DNA of 64,000 nucleotides from Alphaproteobacteria bacterium. Its GTDB lineage: Bacteria; Pseudomonadota; Alphaproteobacteria; Caulobacterales; Hyphomonadaceae. A program made the position numbers and the translations under genes. The stretch is taken from positions 206,071 through 270,070 of the forward strand of contig JAAEZZ010000006.1 of assembly GCA_018222605.1 (NCBI GenBank), read 5' to 3'. Positions 54,525 through 63,531 of the stretch are shown here, piece after piece (position 1 is the first letter of the stretch; each line of letters begins with the position of its first letter). The notes under the pieces are model-generated. The model made no database searches, had not been told where the DNA came from, and saw only the letters and a program-made list of their open reading frames with translations.

Positions 54525-55079
54525 TCAGTTTGTCGTGACCTCAAACCGGGAGAGTTGCCACTGGGCAAGCTCCCATTCCGGCTTCAGCTCCAGCGCTTTC
54601 TGGAAGTCCAGATAGGCACCATGGATGTCTCCAAGCTTTTCCTTGGCAATCGCGCGGTTGTAATAGGCCGCATGGATGTCACTGGATTGCAGGCCGATTG
54701 CCGTGGTTAGAGCCTCCAGCGCGTTGGGATAATCCTTGAGGAAGATGTAGGCCGCGCCTTCATTGAGGTATACTTCACCTGCCTCGGGGTTGAGCTTTTT
54801 AGCCGTCTCGTAATCTGACAAAGCCTTGTCGTACTTGCCTGCACGCATGCGCAGAACTCCGCGATTTGTATAGGTCGCGGCACGATTGCCGGGATTCATG
54901 GCCTCTGATTCGATGGCGCGGGTGCAGGTTTCTTCACCTGCCTGAGGGCTTACCTGCTCAAATTTGGCGGCTTCAAAACACTCCTTGGCGATGCCTCCAC
55001 CCAGAATCATGACCTGTGCAAATGAGGCAGGTGTCGCGGCGATAAGCGCAAGCGCAGCCAGACTTATGGTCTTTTTCAT
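54525..55079 (-). CDS. Exported TPR protein
   Basis: A 184-residue protein with a signal peptide (residues 1-21, ending ASFAQ) and about three TPR motifs: AATYTNRGVLRMRAGKYDKAL, followed by VYLNEGAAYIFLKDYPNAL and AAYYNRAIAKEKLGDIHGAY. Cysteines in KECFEAA and EETCTRAI could pair. Function is unknown. The reading frame continues to 55925 in the antisense of coxB, but ATG 55079 with AAGG upstream starts a normal exported protein. It is divergent from coxB with 165 bases between, and 57 bases upstream of tldD on the same strand. Confidence 0.85.
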   Translation of the reverse strand: MKKTISLAALALIAATPASFAQVMILGGGIAKECFEAAKFEQVSPQAGEETCTRAIESEAMNPGNRAATYTNRGVLRMRAGKYDKALSDYETAKKLNPEAGEVYLNEGAAYIFLKDYPNALEALTTAIGLQSSDIHAAYYNRAIAKEKLGDIHGAYLDFQKALELKPEWELAQWQLSRFEVTTN

Positions 55080-55244
55080 GCTGGTCGGGCCTTTCGTGTG
55101 ACTTTGTGCTATTCTTCGAAAATACCATAGAAGCCGCAGTCCGGCGACAACCTGCGACAATATTGAGCGCGGAAAGTGGTAGGTTGCGGCTAATACGTAT
55201 TGTAGATACAGGAGCACAGATTCCAACGAGACGAGGATTCCTTC

Positions 55245-56207
55245 GTGCGACACCTTCTTGCCGCCATGTGCGCCGCCATTCTGGCTGGTCCGGCGCTGGC
55301 ATTCGAACCGACCGACGGCGCGCTGGGTATGCAGCCCGCTGCAACACGTATCGCGGAACGCATTCATCAGTTCCATGGATTTGTGCTGGTTATCATCACC
55401 ATCATCACGATTTTCGTGCTGGCCCTGCTGCTCTGGGTGATTTTCCGCCACAATAAAAAGGCGAACCCGCAGCCGCGCAAATTCAGCCACAACACCCTGG
55501 TTGAGGTTGTCTGGACGGTGGTTCCGGCCCTGATCCTGGTGGCGATCGCCAGCCAATCCTTTCCTAACCTGTACTATCAGGATGTGGTTCCGAACCTGGA
55601 GCAGATCACCAGCAAGTCGAAGCAGCTGCAGGCCGATGGCAAGACAGGCGCTTATGAGCGCTACACCAAGAACTATTTCCCGGAAGCGGCTGAGAAGGGC
55701 TTTGTGAACATCAAGGCGCAAGGCAACCAGTGGAACTGGACCTACACCTATCCGGATATCGTTGATGATGCTGGCTATCCGCTGGAGTTCGTGTCGAACC
55801 CGCTTCAGGTTGGCCTGTCGACGGACTCCAAGGAAGGCGTGCGCAACCTGTCTGTTGATTACCCGATGGTGATCCCGGTTGGCCGCTATATCCGTTACTA
55901 CACAGCTGCGGCTGACGTGATCCACTCTTGGACCGTTCCGGCTTTCGGTGTGAAGACGGATGCTGTTCCAGGTCGTCTGAACGAAGGCTGGTTCCTCGTT
56001 GATCAGCCGGGCGTTTACTACGGCCAGTGTTCAGAGCTTTGCGGTGTAAACCACGCTTACATGCCGATCGAAGTTCGGGTTGTCAGCGAAGAAGAATATG
56101 CCCGTTGGGCCGAGCTGATGCTGGCTGGCGATTATGACGCCGCAGCCGCTTCTGTTCGTCAAGTTGCATCCACTGAGCAGGCGACCAAGTTCGCCGCCAA
56201 ACAGTAA
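55245..56207 (+). CDS. coxB: Cytochrome c oxidase subunit II
   Basis: Subunit II of an aa3-type oxidase, receiving electrons from cytochrome c at the CuA centre. The 320-residue precursor has a signal peptide (residues 1-19, ending GPALA), two transmembrane helices (about 40-65 and 85-105), and a periplasmic cupredoxin domain. CuA ligands are visible: His in VIHSWTVPAF, and CSELCGVNHAYM with two Cys, His and Met. An insertion around residues 115-150 is longer than in the mitochondrial protein. Start GTG 55245 has AGGA upstream. It leads the cox operon. Confidence 0.95.
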   Translation: MRHLLAAMCAAILAGPALAFEPTDGALGMQPAATRIAERIHQFHGFVLVIITIITIFVLALLLWVIFRHNKKANPQPRKFSHNTLVEVVWTVVPALILVAIASQSFPNLYYQDVVPNLEQITSKSKQLQADGKTGAYERYTKNYFPEAAEKGFVNIKAQGNQWNWTYTYPDIVDDAGYPLEFVSNPLQVGLSTDSKEGVRNLSVDYPMVIPVGRYIRYYTAAADVIHSWTVPAFGVKTDAVPGRLNEGWFLVDQPGVYYGQCSELCGVNHAYMPIEVRVVSEEEYARWAELMLAGDYDAAAASVRQVASTEQATKFAAKQ

Positions 56208-56229
56208 TCTGAGAGAAGAGTGAATCGCC

Positions 56230-57897
56230 ATGCCTATGGATGAAGTTGCCCTCGACCATCACGACGCACACGATCATAAGCCCGGCTTTTTCAAGCGGTG
56301 GCTGTTTTCCACAAACCATAAAGACATCGGTACGCTTTACCTGATCTTCGCGCTGATCGCGGGTATCGTGGGGTACACCCTGTCTGGCCTGATCCGCTGG
56401 GAACTGGCTGAGCCGGGTATCGGTGTGCTGACGCAATTCGTTTCCGGTGAAGGCGATGTTGCCATTCAGAATGCCAAGCATTTCTACAATACCGTGATCA
56501 CCTATCACGGCCTGATCATGATCTTCTTCATGGTCATGCCGGCTCTGATCGGCGGCTTCGGCAACTGGTTTGTGCCGTTGATGATCGGCGCGCCGGACAT
56601 GGCCTTCCCGCGCATGAACAATATCTCGTTCTGGCTGACGGCAGCTGCCTTTGTGCTGGCCTGTATCTCCATGATGGTCCCGGGTGGATCTGCCGGTAAT
56701 GGCTTTGCCGGTGGCTGGGTTCTCTATCCGCCGCTGTCTTCCACGACCGGTCACCCTGGTCCGGCCATGGATGTGCTGATCCTGTCGCTGCACACGGCGG
56801 GTATCGCGTCCATCCTCGGCGCCATCAACTTCATCGTGACCATCCTGAACATGCGCGCACCTGGCATGACGCTGCACAAGATGCCGCTGTTTGCGTGGGG
56901 CGTTCTTGTCACGGCGGTTCTTCTGCTTCTGTCTCTGCCGGTCCTTGCTGCCGCGCTGACCATGCTGCTGACCGACCGTAACTTCGGTTCGCAGTTCTTC
57001 AATCCGGCCGGTGGCGGTGACCCGATCATGTTCCAGCACCTGTTCTGGTTCTTCGGTCACCCGGAAGTGTACATCATGATCCTGCCGGCCTTCGGCATCA
57101 TCAGCCACATCGTCTCGACCTTCTCCAAGAAGCCGATCTTCGGCTATCTCGGCATGGCCTACGCTATGGTCTCCATCGGTGTGATCGGCTTTGTTGTGTG
57201 GGCGCACCACATGTACACGGTCGGTATGAATGTTGACCTGAAAGCCTACTTTGTGGCCGCAACCATGGTCATCGCGGTTCCGACGGGCATCAAGATCTTC
57301 TCATGGATCGCCACAATGTGGGGCGGCTCTATTGAATTCAAGGTTCCGATGCTCTGGGCAATCGGCTTCATCTTCCTGTTCACTGTTGGCGGTGTGACCG
57401 GTGTGGTTCTGGCAAACGCCGGTATCGACCACGCCCTTCACGACACCTACTACGTCGTTGCGCACTTCCACTACGTGCTGTCTCTGGGCGCCGTGTTTGG
57501 CCTGTTCGCGGGCTGGTACTACTGGTTCGAGAAGATGTTCGGCATCAAGTATAATGGCTTCATTGGCGGCCTGCACTTCTGGCTGATGTTCGTCGGGTCT
57601 AACGTCCTGTTCTTCCCGCAGCACTTCCTGGGTCTGCAGGGCATGCCGCGCCGCTATATCGACTATGCTGACGGCTTCGCCACCTGGCACCACATCTCTT
57701 CCATCGGCTATGCGATCACGCTGGTTGCAACTCTGGTCTTCTTCGTGGGCCTGGTTGAAGCTCTCGTCCGCCGCCGCAAGGGTGTCGCCAATCCGTGGGG
57801 TGAAGGCGCGACGACCCTGGAGTGGACGCTGTCATCTCCGCCGCCATTCCACCAGTATAACGAGCTGCCGCACGTTACTGCGAAGGGTGGCCACTAA
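56230..57897 (+). CDS. coxA: Cytochrome c oxidase subunit I
   Basis: Catalytic subunit of the aa3 oxidase, 555 residues with twelve helices. Key features: [13 protein letters not shown] at the start, [15 protein letters not shown] with a heme a ligand, the D-channel region [17 protein letters not shown] with the conserved proton-channel Glu and the CuB ligand His, WAHHMYT with two CuB His, TGIKIFSW with the K-channel Lys, and [10 protein letters not shown] with the heme ligands. It is therefore a type A1 proton-pumping enzyme. AAGAG precedes ATG about ten bases upstream. The next gene is ctaB. Confidence 0.98.
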   Translation: MPMDEVALDHHDAHDHKPGFFKRWLFSTNHKDIGTLYLIFALIAGIVGYTLSGLIRWELAEPGIGVLTQFVSGEGDVAIQNAKHFYNTVITYHGLIMIFFMVMPALIGGFGNWFVPLMIGAPDMAFPRMNNISFWLTAAAFVLACISMMVPGGSAGNGFAGGWVLYPPLSSTTGHPGPAMDVLILSLHTAGIASILGAINFIVTILNMRAPGMTLHKMPLFAWGVLVTAVLLLLSLPVLAAALTMLLTDRNFGSQFFNPAGGGDPIMFQHLFWFFGHPEVYIMILPAFGIISHIVSTFSKKPIFGYLGMAYAMVSIGVIGFVVWAHHMYTVGMNVDLKAYFVAATMVIAVPTGIKIFSWIATMWGGSIEFKVPMLWAIGFIFLFTVGGVTGVVLANAGIDHALHDTYYVVAHFHYVLSLGAVFGLFAGWYYWFEKMFGIKYNGFIGGLHFWLMFVGSNVLFFPQHFLGLQGMPRRYIDYADGFATWHHISSIGYAITLVATLVFFVGLVEALVRRRKGVANPWGEGATTLEWTLSSPPPFHQYNELPHVTAKGGH

Positions 57898-57905
57898 TTC
57901 AAGGG

Positions 57906-57924
57906 AGGAGGGCGCGGCCCTCCT
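57906..57924 (+). other. Hairpin between coxA and ctaB
   Basis: AGGAGGGC and GCCCTCCT form an 8-bp stem with a GCG loop, nine bases after the coxA stop. No T-tract follows, so it is more likely an mRNA-processing or stabilising element, or a partial attenuator, than a terminator. Confidence 0.45.
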
Positions 57925-58007
57925 GCCAGTCTGAATGAAACACGGGGCGGCCCAGCGTACAAAGGCGCATGGGCCGTTTCACTTCTAAGTCCTCATCAAG
58001 AGCACCC

Positions 58008-58961
58008 ATGACCGACATGTCTGCATCCGAAACGAAACGCTACGCCACGGCAGGTGACTATGTTCAGCTGTTGAAGCCGCGCATCATGATGCTGGTTGTG
58101 TTTACGGCCGTGTCCGGTCTGATCGCGGCTGTCGGCGTGACCGGTCAGTCGATCAATCCGATCATGGCGGCCATTGCCACACTCTCCATTGCATTGGGGT
58201 CTGGTGCGGCGGGCGCGATCAATATGTGGTACGATTCCGATATCGACCAGATCATGACCCGCACTTCGACGCGGCCGATCCCGTCCGGCGCGGTGCCGCG
58301 TGAGGAAGCGCTGGCCATGGGCCTGATCATGAGCGGTGTTTCCGTGATGCTGATGTGGCTCGCGTCCAACTGGCTCGCGGCGGGCTTGCTGGCCTTTTCC
58401 ATCTTCTATTATGGCGTCATCTACACGATGTGGCTGAAGCGCTCGACGCCCCAGAACATCGTCATTGGTGGTGGAGCCGGGGCGTTTCCCCCGGTCATCG
58501 GATGGGCCGCCGTAACAGGCAACACGCCGCTGGATGCCTGGATCCTGTTCGCGATCATCTTCTTCTGGACGCCTCCGCATTTCTGGGCGCTCAGCCTGCT
58601 GGCGCATGGCGAGTATGAGAAGGCCGGTGTGCCCATGCTGCCGGTGACGCACGGAGCCAAGACGACGCGTAACCATATCCTGCTTTACACTTTGCTGCTC
58701 GTGCCACTGGCCATGGCGCCGCTTCTGACAGGGCTTGGCGGTTGGCTCTATGGGGCCGTTGCGGGTGTATTGGGCCTGGTTTTCCTGTCCTATGCTGTCC
58801 GTGTTTGGCGGTCCAATGCAGGCGACAAGGGCGCACCGCCGGCTGACATGAAATTGGCCAAGGGCATGTTTCTGTTTTCGATCCTTTACCTGTTCGTGGT
58901 TTTTGCGGCCCTCATCGTTGAGCACGCGTTCGGGCTGTATTTTCCGGTAAAGGTGTTCTGA
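58008..58961 (+). CDS. ctaB: Protoheme IX farnesyltransferase
   Basis: Inner-membrane prenyltransferase converting heme b to heme o, the first step to heme a. The 317-residue protein has about eight helices. The Asp motifs are NMWYDSDIDQIMTRTSTRP (first) and a later YTLLLVPLA region; the FFWTPPHFWALSL and ARGE-like GEYEKAGVPMLPV segments are family signatures. ATG 58008 is taken as the start, because the 13 residues added by ATG 57969 are not conserved; ATG 58017 is also possible. Its stop is one base before the next ATG. Confidence 0.94.
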   Translation: MTDMSASETKRYATAGDYVQLLKPRIMMLVVFTAVSGLIAAVGVTGQSINPIMAAIATLSIALGSGAAGAINMWYDSDIDQIMTRTSTRPIPSGAVPREEALAMGLIMSGVSVMLMWLASNWLAAGLLAFSIFYYGVIYTMWLKRSTPQNIVIGGGAGAFPPVIGWAAVTGNTPLDAWILFAIIFFWTPPHFWALSLLAHGEYEKAGVPMLPVTHGAKTTRNHILLYTLLLVPLAMAPLLTGLGGWLYGAVAGVLGLVFLSYAVRVWRSNAGDKGAPPADMKLAKGMFLFSILYLFVVFAALIVEHAFGLYFPVKVF

Positions 58962-58962
58962 G

Positions 58963-59286
58963 ATGACTGAGCCGGATAACAAATACGAGGGGCAGTTTAC
59001 GGCGCCCTATACGCCAAGCGCAGAGGAGCAGCTTGCCCGACGCAGCCGTAACCGTGTTCTGGGCTTTGCCTTGGCGGCTTTTGTTATTCTGGTCGGTGTC
59101 GTGACCTTTATTCGCCTGTCTTCATCAGATCTCAGCAAGAGCGGTTTCTATTATAATTTCAAGGATAAGGCAGCTGATGAGGAGATGGAGTTGCCGCCCG
59201 GCATGGATCCGGACCAGGCTGCTCCCCCACCCAGTCTGACGCCAGTTGAGCCAGAGGCGGATGAGCCGCGCGGGGAGGATCTGTAA
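58963..59286 (+). CDS. Small membrane protein of the cox operon (CoxF-like)
   Basis: A 107-residue protein with one hydrophobic segment at about residues 31-53 (VLGFALAAFVILVGVVTF), a hydrophilic N-terminus and a proline- and glutamate-rich C-terminal tail (PPPSLTPVEPEADEP). It starts one base after ctaB and ends overlapping ctaG by one base, so it is coupled to both. Small unnamed proteins of this kind lie between ctaB and ctaG in many alphaproteobacteria and are sometimes called CoxF; a role in oxidase assembly is plausible, but unproven. Confidence 0.8.
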   Translation: MTEPDNKYEGQFTAPYTPSAEEQLARRSRNRVLGFALAAFVILVGVVTFIRLSSSDLSKSGFYYNFKDKAADEEMELPPGMDPDQAAPPPSLTPVEPEADEPRGEDL

Positions 59287-59864
59287 TGAAGCTTTCCAAT
59301 ATGCAGGTCGCGGCCATTTCGCTTGCTGTCTTTGGGGGCATGCTGGGCCTCGGCTTTGCGGCTGACCCGCTTTACAATACCTTCTGCCGTGTCACCGGAT
59401 TTGGTGGTACGACCCGAATCGCGACGGCTGCGCCGGACAAGGTAGCCGATCAGATGGTGCAGGTCCGTTTTGACGCGAACGTCGCGGACATGCCGTTGAT
59501 CTTCCGTCCGTTGCAATCCGATCAGACGTTGAAGCTGGGCCAGCATGGCCTTGCCTTTTATGAGGTGACCAACCCGACAGACCGCGAATACCGCGTCGTC
59601 GCCACCTATAATGTGACCCCGCATTATGCCGGTCCGTTCTTCTACAAGCTGGAATGCTTCTGCTTTGAAGAGCGCGTCATCGCGCCTGGGGAAACCAAGA
59701 AATTGCCTGTTGTCTATTTCGTCTCCGCAGACATGCAGGATGATCGCGTTTCGCGAAATCTGGAGACTATAACACTTAGCTATACGTTCTTTGAAAGCTC
59801 GGCCTATTCAGGGCCAAAGGAAGCCGCTGTGAAAGGTGCGGCGAATTCGGCCAAACCCGGCTGA
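59286..59864 (+). CDS. ctaG: Cytochrome c oxidase assembly protein CtaG/Cox11
   Basis: Copper chaperone delivering CuB to subunit I. The 192-residue protein has a short cytoplasmic start, one membrane helix (about residues 8-26, ISLAVFGGMLGLGFAA), and a periplasmic immunoglobulin-like domain with the copper-binding CFCFEE motif, FRPLQSD and PVVYFVS. These are conserved in Cox11. Start ATG 59286 overlaps the previous stop by one base. Neighbouring ctaB, coxC and SURF1 complete the usual assembly set; Sco-type CuA loading genes are not in view. Confidence 0.95.
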   Translation: MKLSNMQVAAISLAVFGGMLGLGFAADPLYNTFCRVTGFGGTTRIATAAPDKVADQMVQVRFDANVADMPLIFRPLQSDQTLKLGQHGLAFYEVTNPTDREYRVVATYNVTPHYAGPFFYKLECFCFEERVIAPGETKKLPVVYFVSADMQDDRVSRNLETITLSYTFFESSAYSGPKEAAVKGAANSAKPG

Positions 59865-59941
59865 TACAGTTGCGTTTCCTATGCGGAGCGGGCTAAAGAG
59901 CGATTTGATTCATGTGAATTTCTAGAGGGGTCTAAAAGGCC

Positions 59942-60814
59942 ATGGCTCACGACGAAGTCAAACACGATTACCATCTCGTCAATCCTTCCCCCTGGCCATT
60001 GCTGGGGTCTTTGTCCGTCGTCGTTACGGCGCTTGGCGGGGTAACCTTCATGAAAGGCCTGTTCGGCCTTGAACAGGGCACCTGGTGGCTGCTCGCCCTC
60101 GGCCTGGCTATGGTCATGTGGGTCATGTTCGGCTGGTGGCGCGAAGTCATCAAAGAAGGCCGTGTCGGGGACCACACACCAGTCGTTACGATTGGTCTGC
60201 GTTACGGGATGATCCTGTTCATTGCCTCCGAAGTCATGTTCTTCGCGGGCTGGTTCTGGAGCTTCTTTGAGTTCGCGATCTTTGAAAGCGCTCGCGTCGG
60301 TCCAAACTGGGACTCTGCAAACCCGCTTTTCGCTGACGGGCTTGCCCGCTTCAAGGATTGGCCGCCTGTTGGCGTTGAGACCTTTGACCCCTTCCATTTG
60401 CCGCTGATGAACACGCTGATTCTGCTTCTGTCCGGTACAACAGTTACCTGGGCGCACCACGCCCTGCAGCATGATGACCGTTCCGGTGCAAAGCTTGGCC
60501 TGCTGCTGACGATCATCCTCGGCATGGCATTCACCTGCCTGCAGATTTTCGAATACCAGCACGCCCAGTTCACTTTTGACGGCACGTTGTATGGCTCTGC
60601 CTTCTTCATGGCGACCGGCTTCCACGGTGCTCACGTTGTGATCGGGACGATCTTCCTGATTGTCTGCCTGCTGCGCCTGATGGCTGGCAACATGACGTCA
60701 GAGAAACACCTGGGCTTCGAGTTTGCTGCCTGGTACTGGCACTTCGTTGATGTTGTCTGGCTGTTCCTGTTTGCCTTTGTCTATGTGGTGCCATTCCTGG
60801 CTCATGGCGGTTAG
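59942..60814 (+). CDS. coxC: Cytochrome c oxidase subunit III
   Basis: Seven-helix accessory subunit of the oxidase, 290 residues. It begins with HDEVKHDYHLVNPSPWPLL, and has EVMFFAGWFWSFFEFAIF near residue 100 and the final YWHFVDVVWLFLFAFVYV, which are standard subunit III signatures. The length is standard. AAAAGG is very close to ATG 59942, with GAGGGG further upstream. A terminator hairpin follows, so downstream SURF1 and thrC may be partly separate. Confidence 0.95.
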   Translation: MAHDEVKHDYHLVNPSPWPLLGSLSVVVTALGGVTFMKGLFGLEQGTWWLLALGLAMVMWVMFGWWREVIKEGRVGDHTPVVTIGLRYGMILFIASEVMFFAGWFWSFFEFAIFESARVGPNWDSANPLFADGLARFKDWPPVGVETFDPFHLPLMNTLILLLSGTTVTWAHHALQHDDRSGAKLGLLLTIILGMAFTCLQIFEYQHAQFTFDGTLYGSAFFMATGFHGAHVVIGTIFLIVCLLRLMAGNMTSEKHLGFEFAAWYWHFVDVVWLFLFAFVYVVPFLAHGG

Positions 60815-60842
60815 GCAATCTTGCTGACGAGCTAATCTACAC

Positions 60843-60882
60843 CAGGCCCGCCGGCGACATGCCTGGCGGGCCTGATTTCTTT
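60843..60882 (+). terminator. Terminator-like hairpin after coxC
   Basis: CAGGCCCGCC and GGCGGGCCTG form a perfect 10-bp stem with a 12-base loop, followed by ATTTCTTT. It begins 29 bases beyond the coxC stop and ends 17 bases before the SURF1 start. It could fully or partly end the cox transcript. Confidence 0.7.
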
Positions 60883-60898
60883 CAAGGTAGAGTTTTCC

Positions 60899-61591
60899 AT
60901 GAGCTTCCGGCCATATCCTGTGATGACGGTGTTTACGCTGGTCAGTCTGGTCATCCTGGTCATGCTGGGAAACTGGCAGTATGGCCGGTTCAGCGAGAAG
61001 ATGGCACTGGATGAGATGGAGCCTGAATGGCAGATGCTGGAAGGCCGCGTCGTGCCAGGCAGCGAAGCCATGGTCTACGCTTATGCGGATGGGGCTTCCG
61101 CCTGGCGCCGGGTGGTGGCGATCGATCGCGGCGACGACATTGTCTTCACCACAATTGAACTGTTGTATCAGGTCGATGCGCCGGTGCCGTGTCAGGGGCC
61201 AGATTGCGGATCCAATCTCAAATTTGCGGCAGAGGGAATCTACAAGGCGCCGGGTGGAAAGAACCCGTTCGCAGGCAAGGACCATCCTGCCTCTGGCGTG
61301 TTCTACTCCTATAAACCTGCGGAACTTTCGCAATTGCTGTCACCGGAAAATGCGGCGCGCGTCAATCCGGATGTCTTTGAACCTCAAACATTGCGCATGG
61401 TCGAGAATGGGCGGGCAAAGGCGGGACGCAACCCGTTCGCTCGGCTCCGAATGGATGATCAACTGCCGCCCCAGCGGCATTTTGGCTATGCGATTACGTG
61501 GTGGGGGCTCGCCATGGCCTTGCTGGCTGTGTATCTGGCTTTCCATCACCAGAAAGGCCGCTTGCGGCTACGCGGAAGGAATGGATCGTGA
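60899..61591 (+). CDS. SURF1 family oxidase assembly protein
   Basis: A 230-residue inner-membrane protein with two terminal helices: residues 9-24 (VFTLVSLVILVMLGNW, with the conserved LGNWQ) and about 198-216 (YAITWWGLAMALLAVYLAF), and a periplasmic domain between them. The conserved WQYGRFSEK and the ending HFGYAITWWGLA are SURF1 hallmarks. It assists heme a insertion into subunit I. Its last four bases overlap the start of thrC (GTGA). Confidence 0.92.
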   Translation: MSFRPYPVMTVFTLVSLVILVMLGNWQYGRFSEKMALDEMEPEWQMLEGRVVPGSEAMVYAYADGASAWRRVVAIDRGDDIVFTTIELLYQVDAPVPCQGPDCGSNLKFAAEGIYKAPGGKNPFAGKDHPASGVFYSYKPAELSQLLSPENAARVNPDVFEPQTLRMVENGRAKAGRNPFARLRMDDQLPPQRHFGYAITWWGLAMALLAVYLAFHHQKGRLRLRGRNGS

Positions 61592-62964
61592 AGTATATTT
61601 CCACACGGGGACAATCTGAACCTGTTGATTTTGTCGGGGCGTGTCTGGCTGGCTTGGCGCCCGATGGGGGGCTGTATGTTCCGGAAACATTTCCGTCCAT
61701 CGCACCGGCCAAACCGGGCGAGACCTATACGCAGGTTGCCTCGCGTATCCTGTCTGCATTTGCGGGCGATACCCTGTCCCAGGATGAGTTGCTGGGCCTT
61801 TGCGAAAAAGCCTACGGCACTTTCGCGCACCAGTCTGTTGCACCACTGACGCAGACTGGTCCGGCCAGCTGGCTGCTGGAACTGCACCACGGCCCGACGC
61901 TGGCGTTCAAGGATGTTGCAATGCAGTTGATCGGTCAGCTGTATGACCATTTGCTGGCCAAGACCGGCCAGCGCATGACGATCATGTGCGCGACGTCTGG
62001 TGATACCGGCGGTGCTGCGGCGGCGGCTTTTGCTGGAGCAAAGAATGCCAATCTGGTCATCCTGCATCCGTTTGAGCGTATCTCTCCGGTGCAGCGCCTG
62101 TTCATGACGACCACCGGGGCGGACAATGTTTTCAATCTAGCGCTCGATAGTGATTTCGATAATTGTCAAACGATTGTGAAATCCCTGTTCTCGGATCGAG
62201 ACTTTGTCACACGCGTTGGCCTCTCTGGCGTCAACTCCATCAACTGGGTGCGTATCGCGGCGCAGATGGTTTATTACGCGACAGCTCAGGCTGCGCTGGC
62301 TCAGCCCATCCGCTTCGTGGTGCCGAGCGGGAATATGGGCGATGCTCTGGCAGGTTATGTGGCCGCACGCTGCGGAATGCTGACAGGTGGCCTGGAAATC
62401 GTCTGTGCCGTGAACGAAAATGATTCCCTGGCGCGTATCTTCAATACGGGCATCATGGCGAGAGAGGCTGCGGTTTCCACGCCCAGTCCCGCCATGGATA
62501 TTTCCATCCCGTCCAATTTCGAGCGCCTGCTGTTTGAACTGTCAGGACGTGACAGCGATGTCGTGCGTGTGGCCTATAATACGTTTGCCCAGTCCGGAGA
62601 GGCCGTGCTGCCGGAAAACGTCACCAGTCGGCTTGCCTGTTCCGGCATGAAGGCGGCAAGTGTCAGCAATCTCGACACGATGGCAGAGATGAAGAGAGTT
62701 GAGGCTGAAACCGGCTGGCTGGTTTGTCCGCACACGGCCGTTGGAACGCATGTTGCGCGATCCTTGCCGCAGGCTGATGTGGCAACGGTCGTGCTGGCAA
62801 CGGCGTCTCCTGCGAAGTTCCCTGAAACGGTTCTGGAGGCGACGGGGCGTGACTGTCCGTTGCCGGACCGTGTCAAAGGCCTGCGTGATCAGGAAGAGGT
62901 GTTTGAGCGCATCGAACCAAATCTTGGCGCTGTACGTGCGCGCGTAGAAGAGATCACCGGGTAG
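61588..62964 (+). CDS. thrC: Threonine synthase
   Basis: PLP enzyme making threonine from O-phosphohomoserine. The 458-residue protein starts KYISTRGQ, with APDGGLYVP, the PLP lysine Lys108 in GPTLAFKDV, and the phosphate-binding loop CATSGDTGGAA followed by HPFERISPVQR. Length and layout match the fungal/alphaproteobacterial long form. Start GTG 61588 has GGAAGGA seven bases upstream and overlaps the SURF1 stop; a longer frame from 61498 would overlap SURF1 and is rejected. SURF1-thrC linkage is common in alphaproteobacteria. Confidence 0.94.
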   Translation: MKYISTRGQSEPVDFVGACLAGLAPDGGLYVPETFPSIAPAKPGETYTQVASRILSAFAGDTLSQDELLGLCEKAYGTFAHQSVAPLTQTGPASWLLELHHGPTLAFKDVAMQLIGQLYDHLLAKTGQRMTIMCATSGDTGGAAAAAFAGAKNANLVILHPFERISPVQRLFMTTTGADNVFNLALDSDFDNCQTIVKSLFSDRDFVTRVGLSGVNSINWVRIAAQMVYYATAQAALAQPIRFVVPSGNMGDALAGYVAARCGMLTGGLEIVCAVNENDSLARIFNTGIMAREAAVSTPSPAMDISIPSNFERLLFELSGRDSDVVRVAYNTFAQSGEAVLPENVTSRLACSGMKAASVSNLDTMAEMKRVEAETGWLVCPHTAVGTHVARSLPQADVATVVLATASPAKFPETVLEATGRDCPLPDRVKGLRDQEEVFERIEPNLGAVRARVEEITG

Positions 62965-62967
62965 GTC

Positions 62968-63531
62968 ATGCCTCCGAGAAGAAAGGATACGGTCCTTGTT
63001 TCGGAGCGCCTGGTGATCACACCGGCGCGGAAATCTGACTTTGAGGACTGGTCTGAACTGCGTAAATCCAGCCGCAAGCATCTGGAGCGGTGGGAGCCGC
63101 TGTGGTCCAAGGATGCCAATTCCAGGGCAGACTGGACGCGGCGCACGCATGCTTGGAAAAATGGCTGGAAGTCCGGTCGGGCTTTTGTCTTCCTGATGCG
63201 GCGCCTGAAGGATGACCGCCTTGTCGGCGGTATTTCCCTCACCAATGTTCGCCCATGGCCCGCCAGCGCGGCCAGCATGGGCTATTGGCTCGGAAAGGAC
63301 TTCCAGGGCCATGGCTACATGGCTGAAGGAGTCGGGGCTGTTTGCCAATGGTCTTTCAGTGAATTGGGACTTTATCGCATAGAAGCCGGCATTCTGGCAT
63401 CAAACCTGCGTTCCCGGAAAGTATTGGAAACAAACGGATTTCAGGAAGAGGGACATGCAAAGGCTTATCTCGAAATCGCGGGCGAACGCCGCGATCATGT
63501 CCTTTTCGCCCTCGTCAGGCCGGAGTCATAG
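62968..63531 (+). CDS. GNAT acetyltransferase, RimJ-like
   Basis: A 187-residue GNAT-fold acetyltransferase. It begins with a family strand VSERLVITPARKSDFEDW, has MGYWLGKDFQGHGYMAEGV, which carries the acetyl-CoA pyrophosphate loop Q-G-H-G-Y, and ends RIEAGILASNLRSRKVLETNGF, typical of ribosomal-protein RimJ/RimL-type enzymes. Protein N-terminal acetylation is a reasonable guess; the substrate is unknown. It begins three bases after thrC, so it is probably co-transcribed. Its end may overlap the next gene by 35 bases. Confidence 0.87.
   Translation: MPPRRKDTVLVSERLVITPARKSDFEDWSELRKSSRKHLERWEPLWSKDANSRADWTRRTHAWKNGWKSGRAFVFLMRRLKDDRLVGGISLTNVRPWPASAASMGYWLGKDFQGHGYMAEGVGAVCQWSFSELGLYRIEAGILASNLRSRKVLETNGFQEEGHAKAYLEIAGERRDHVLFALVRPES

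Noticed and set aside
55080..55925. Upstream extension of the exported TPR frame
   Set aside because: It is antisense to coxB, and a proper signal peptide begins at ATG 55079.
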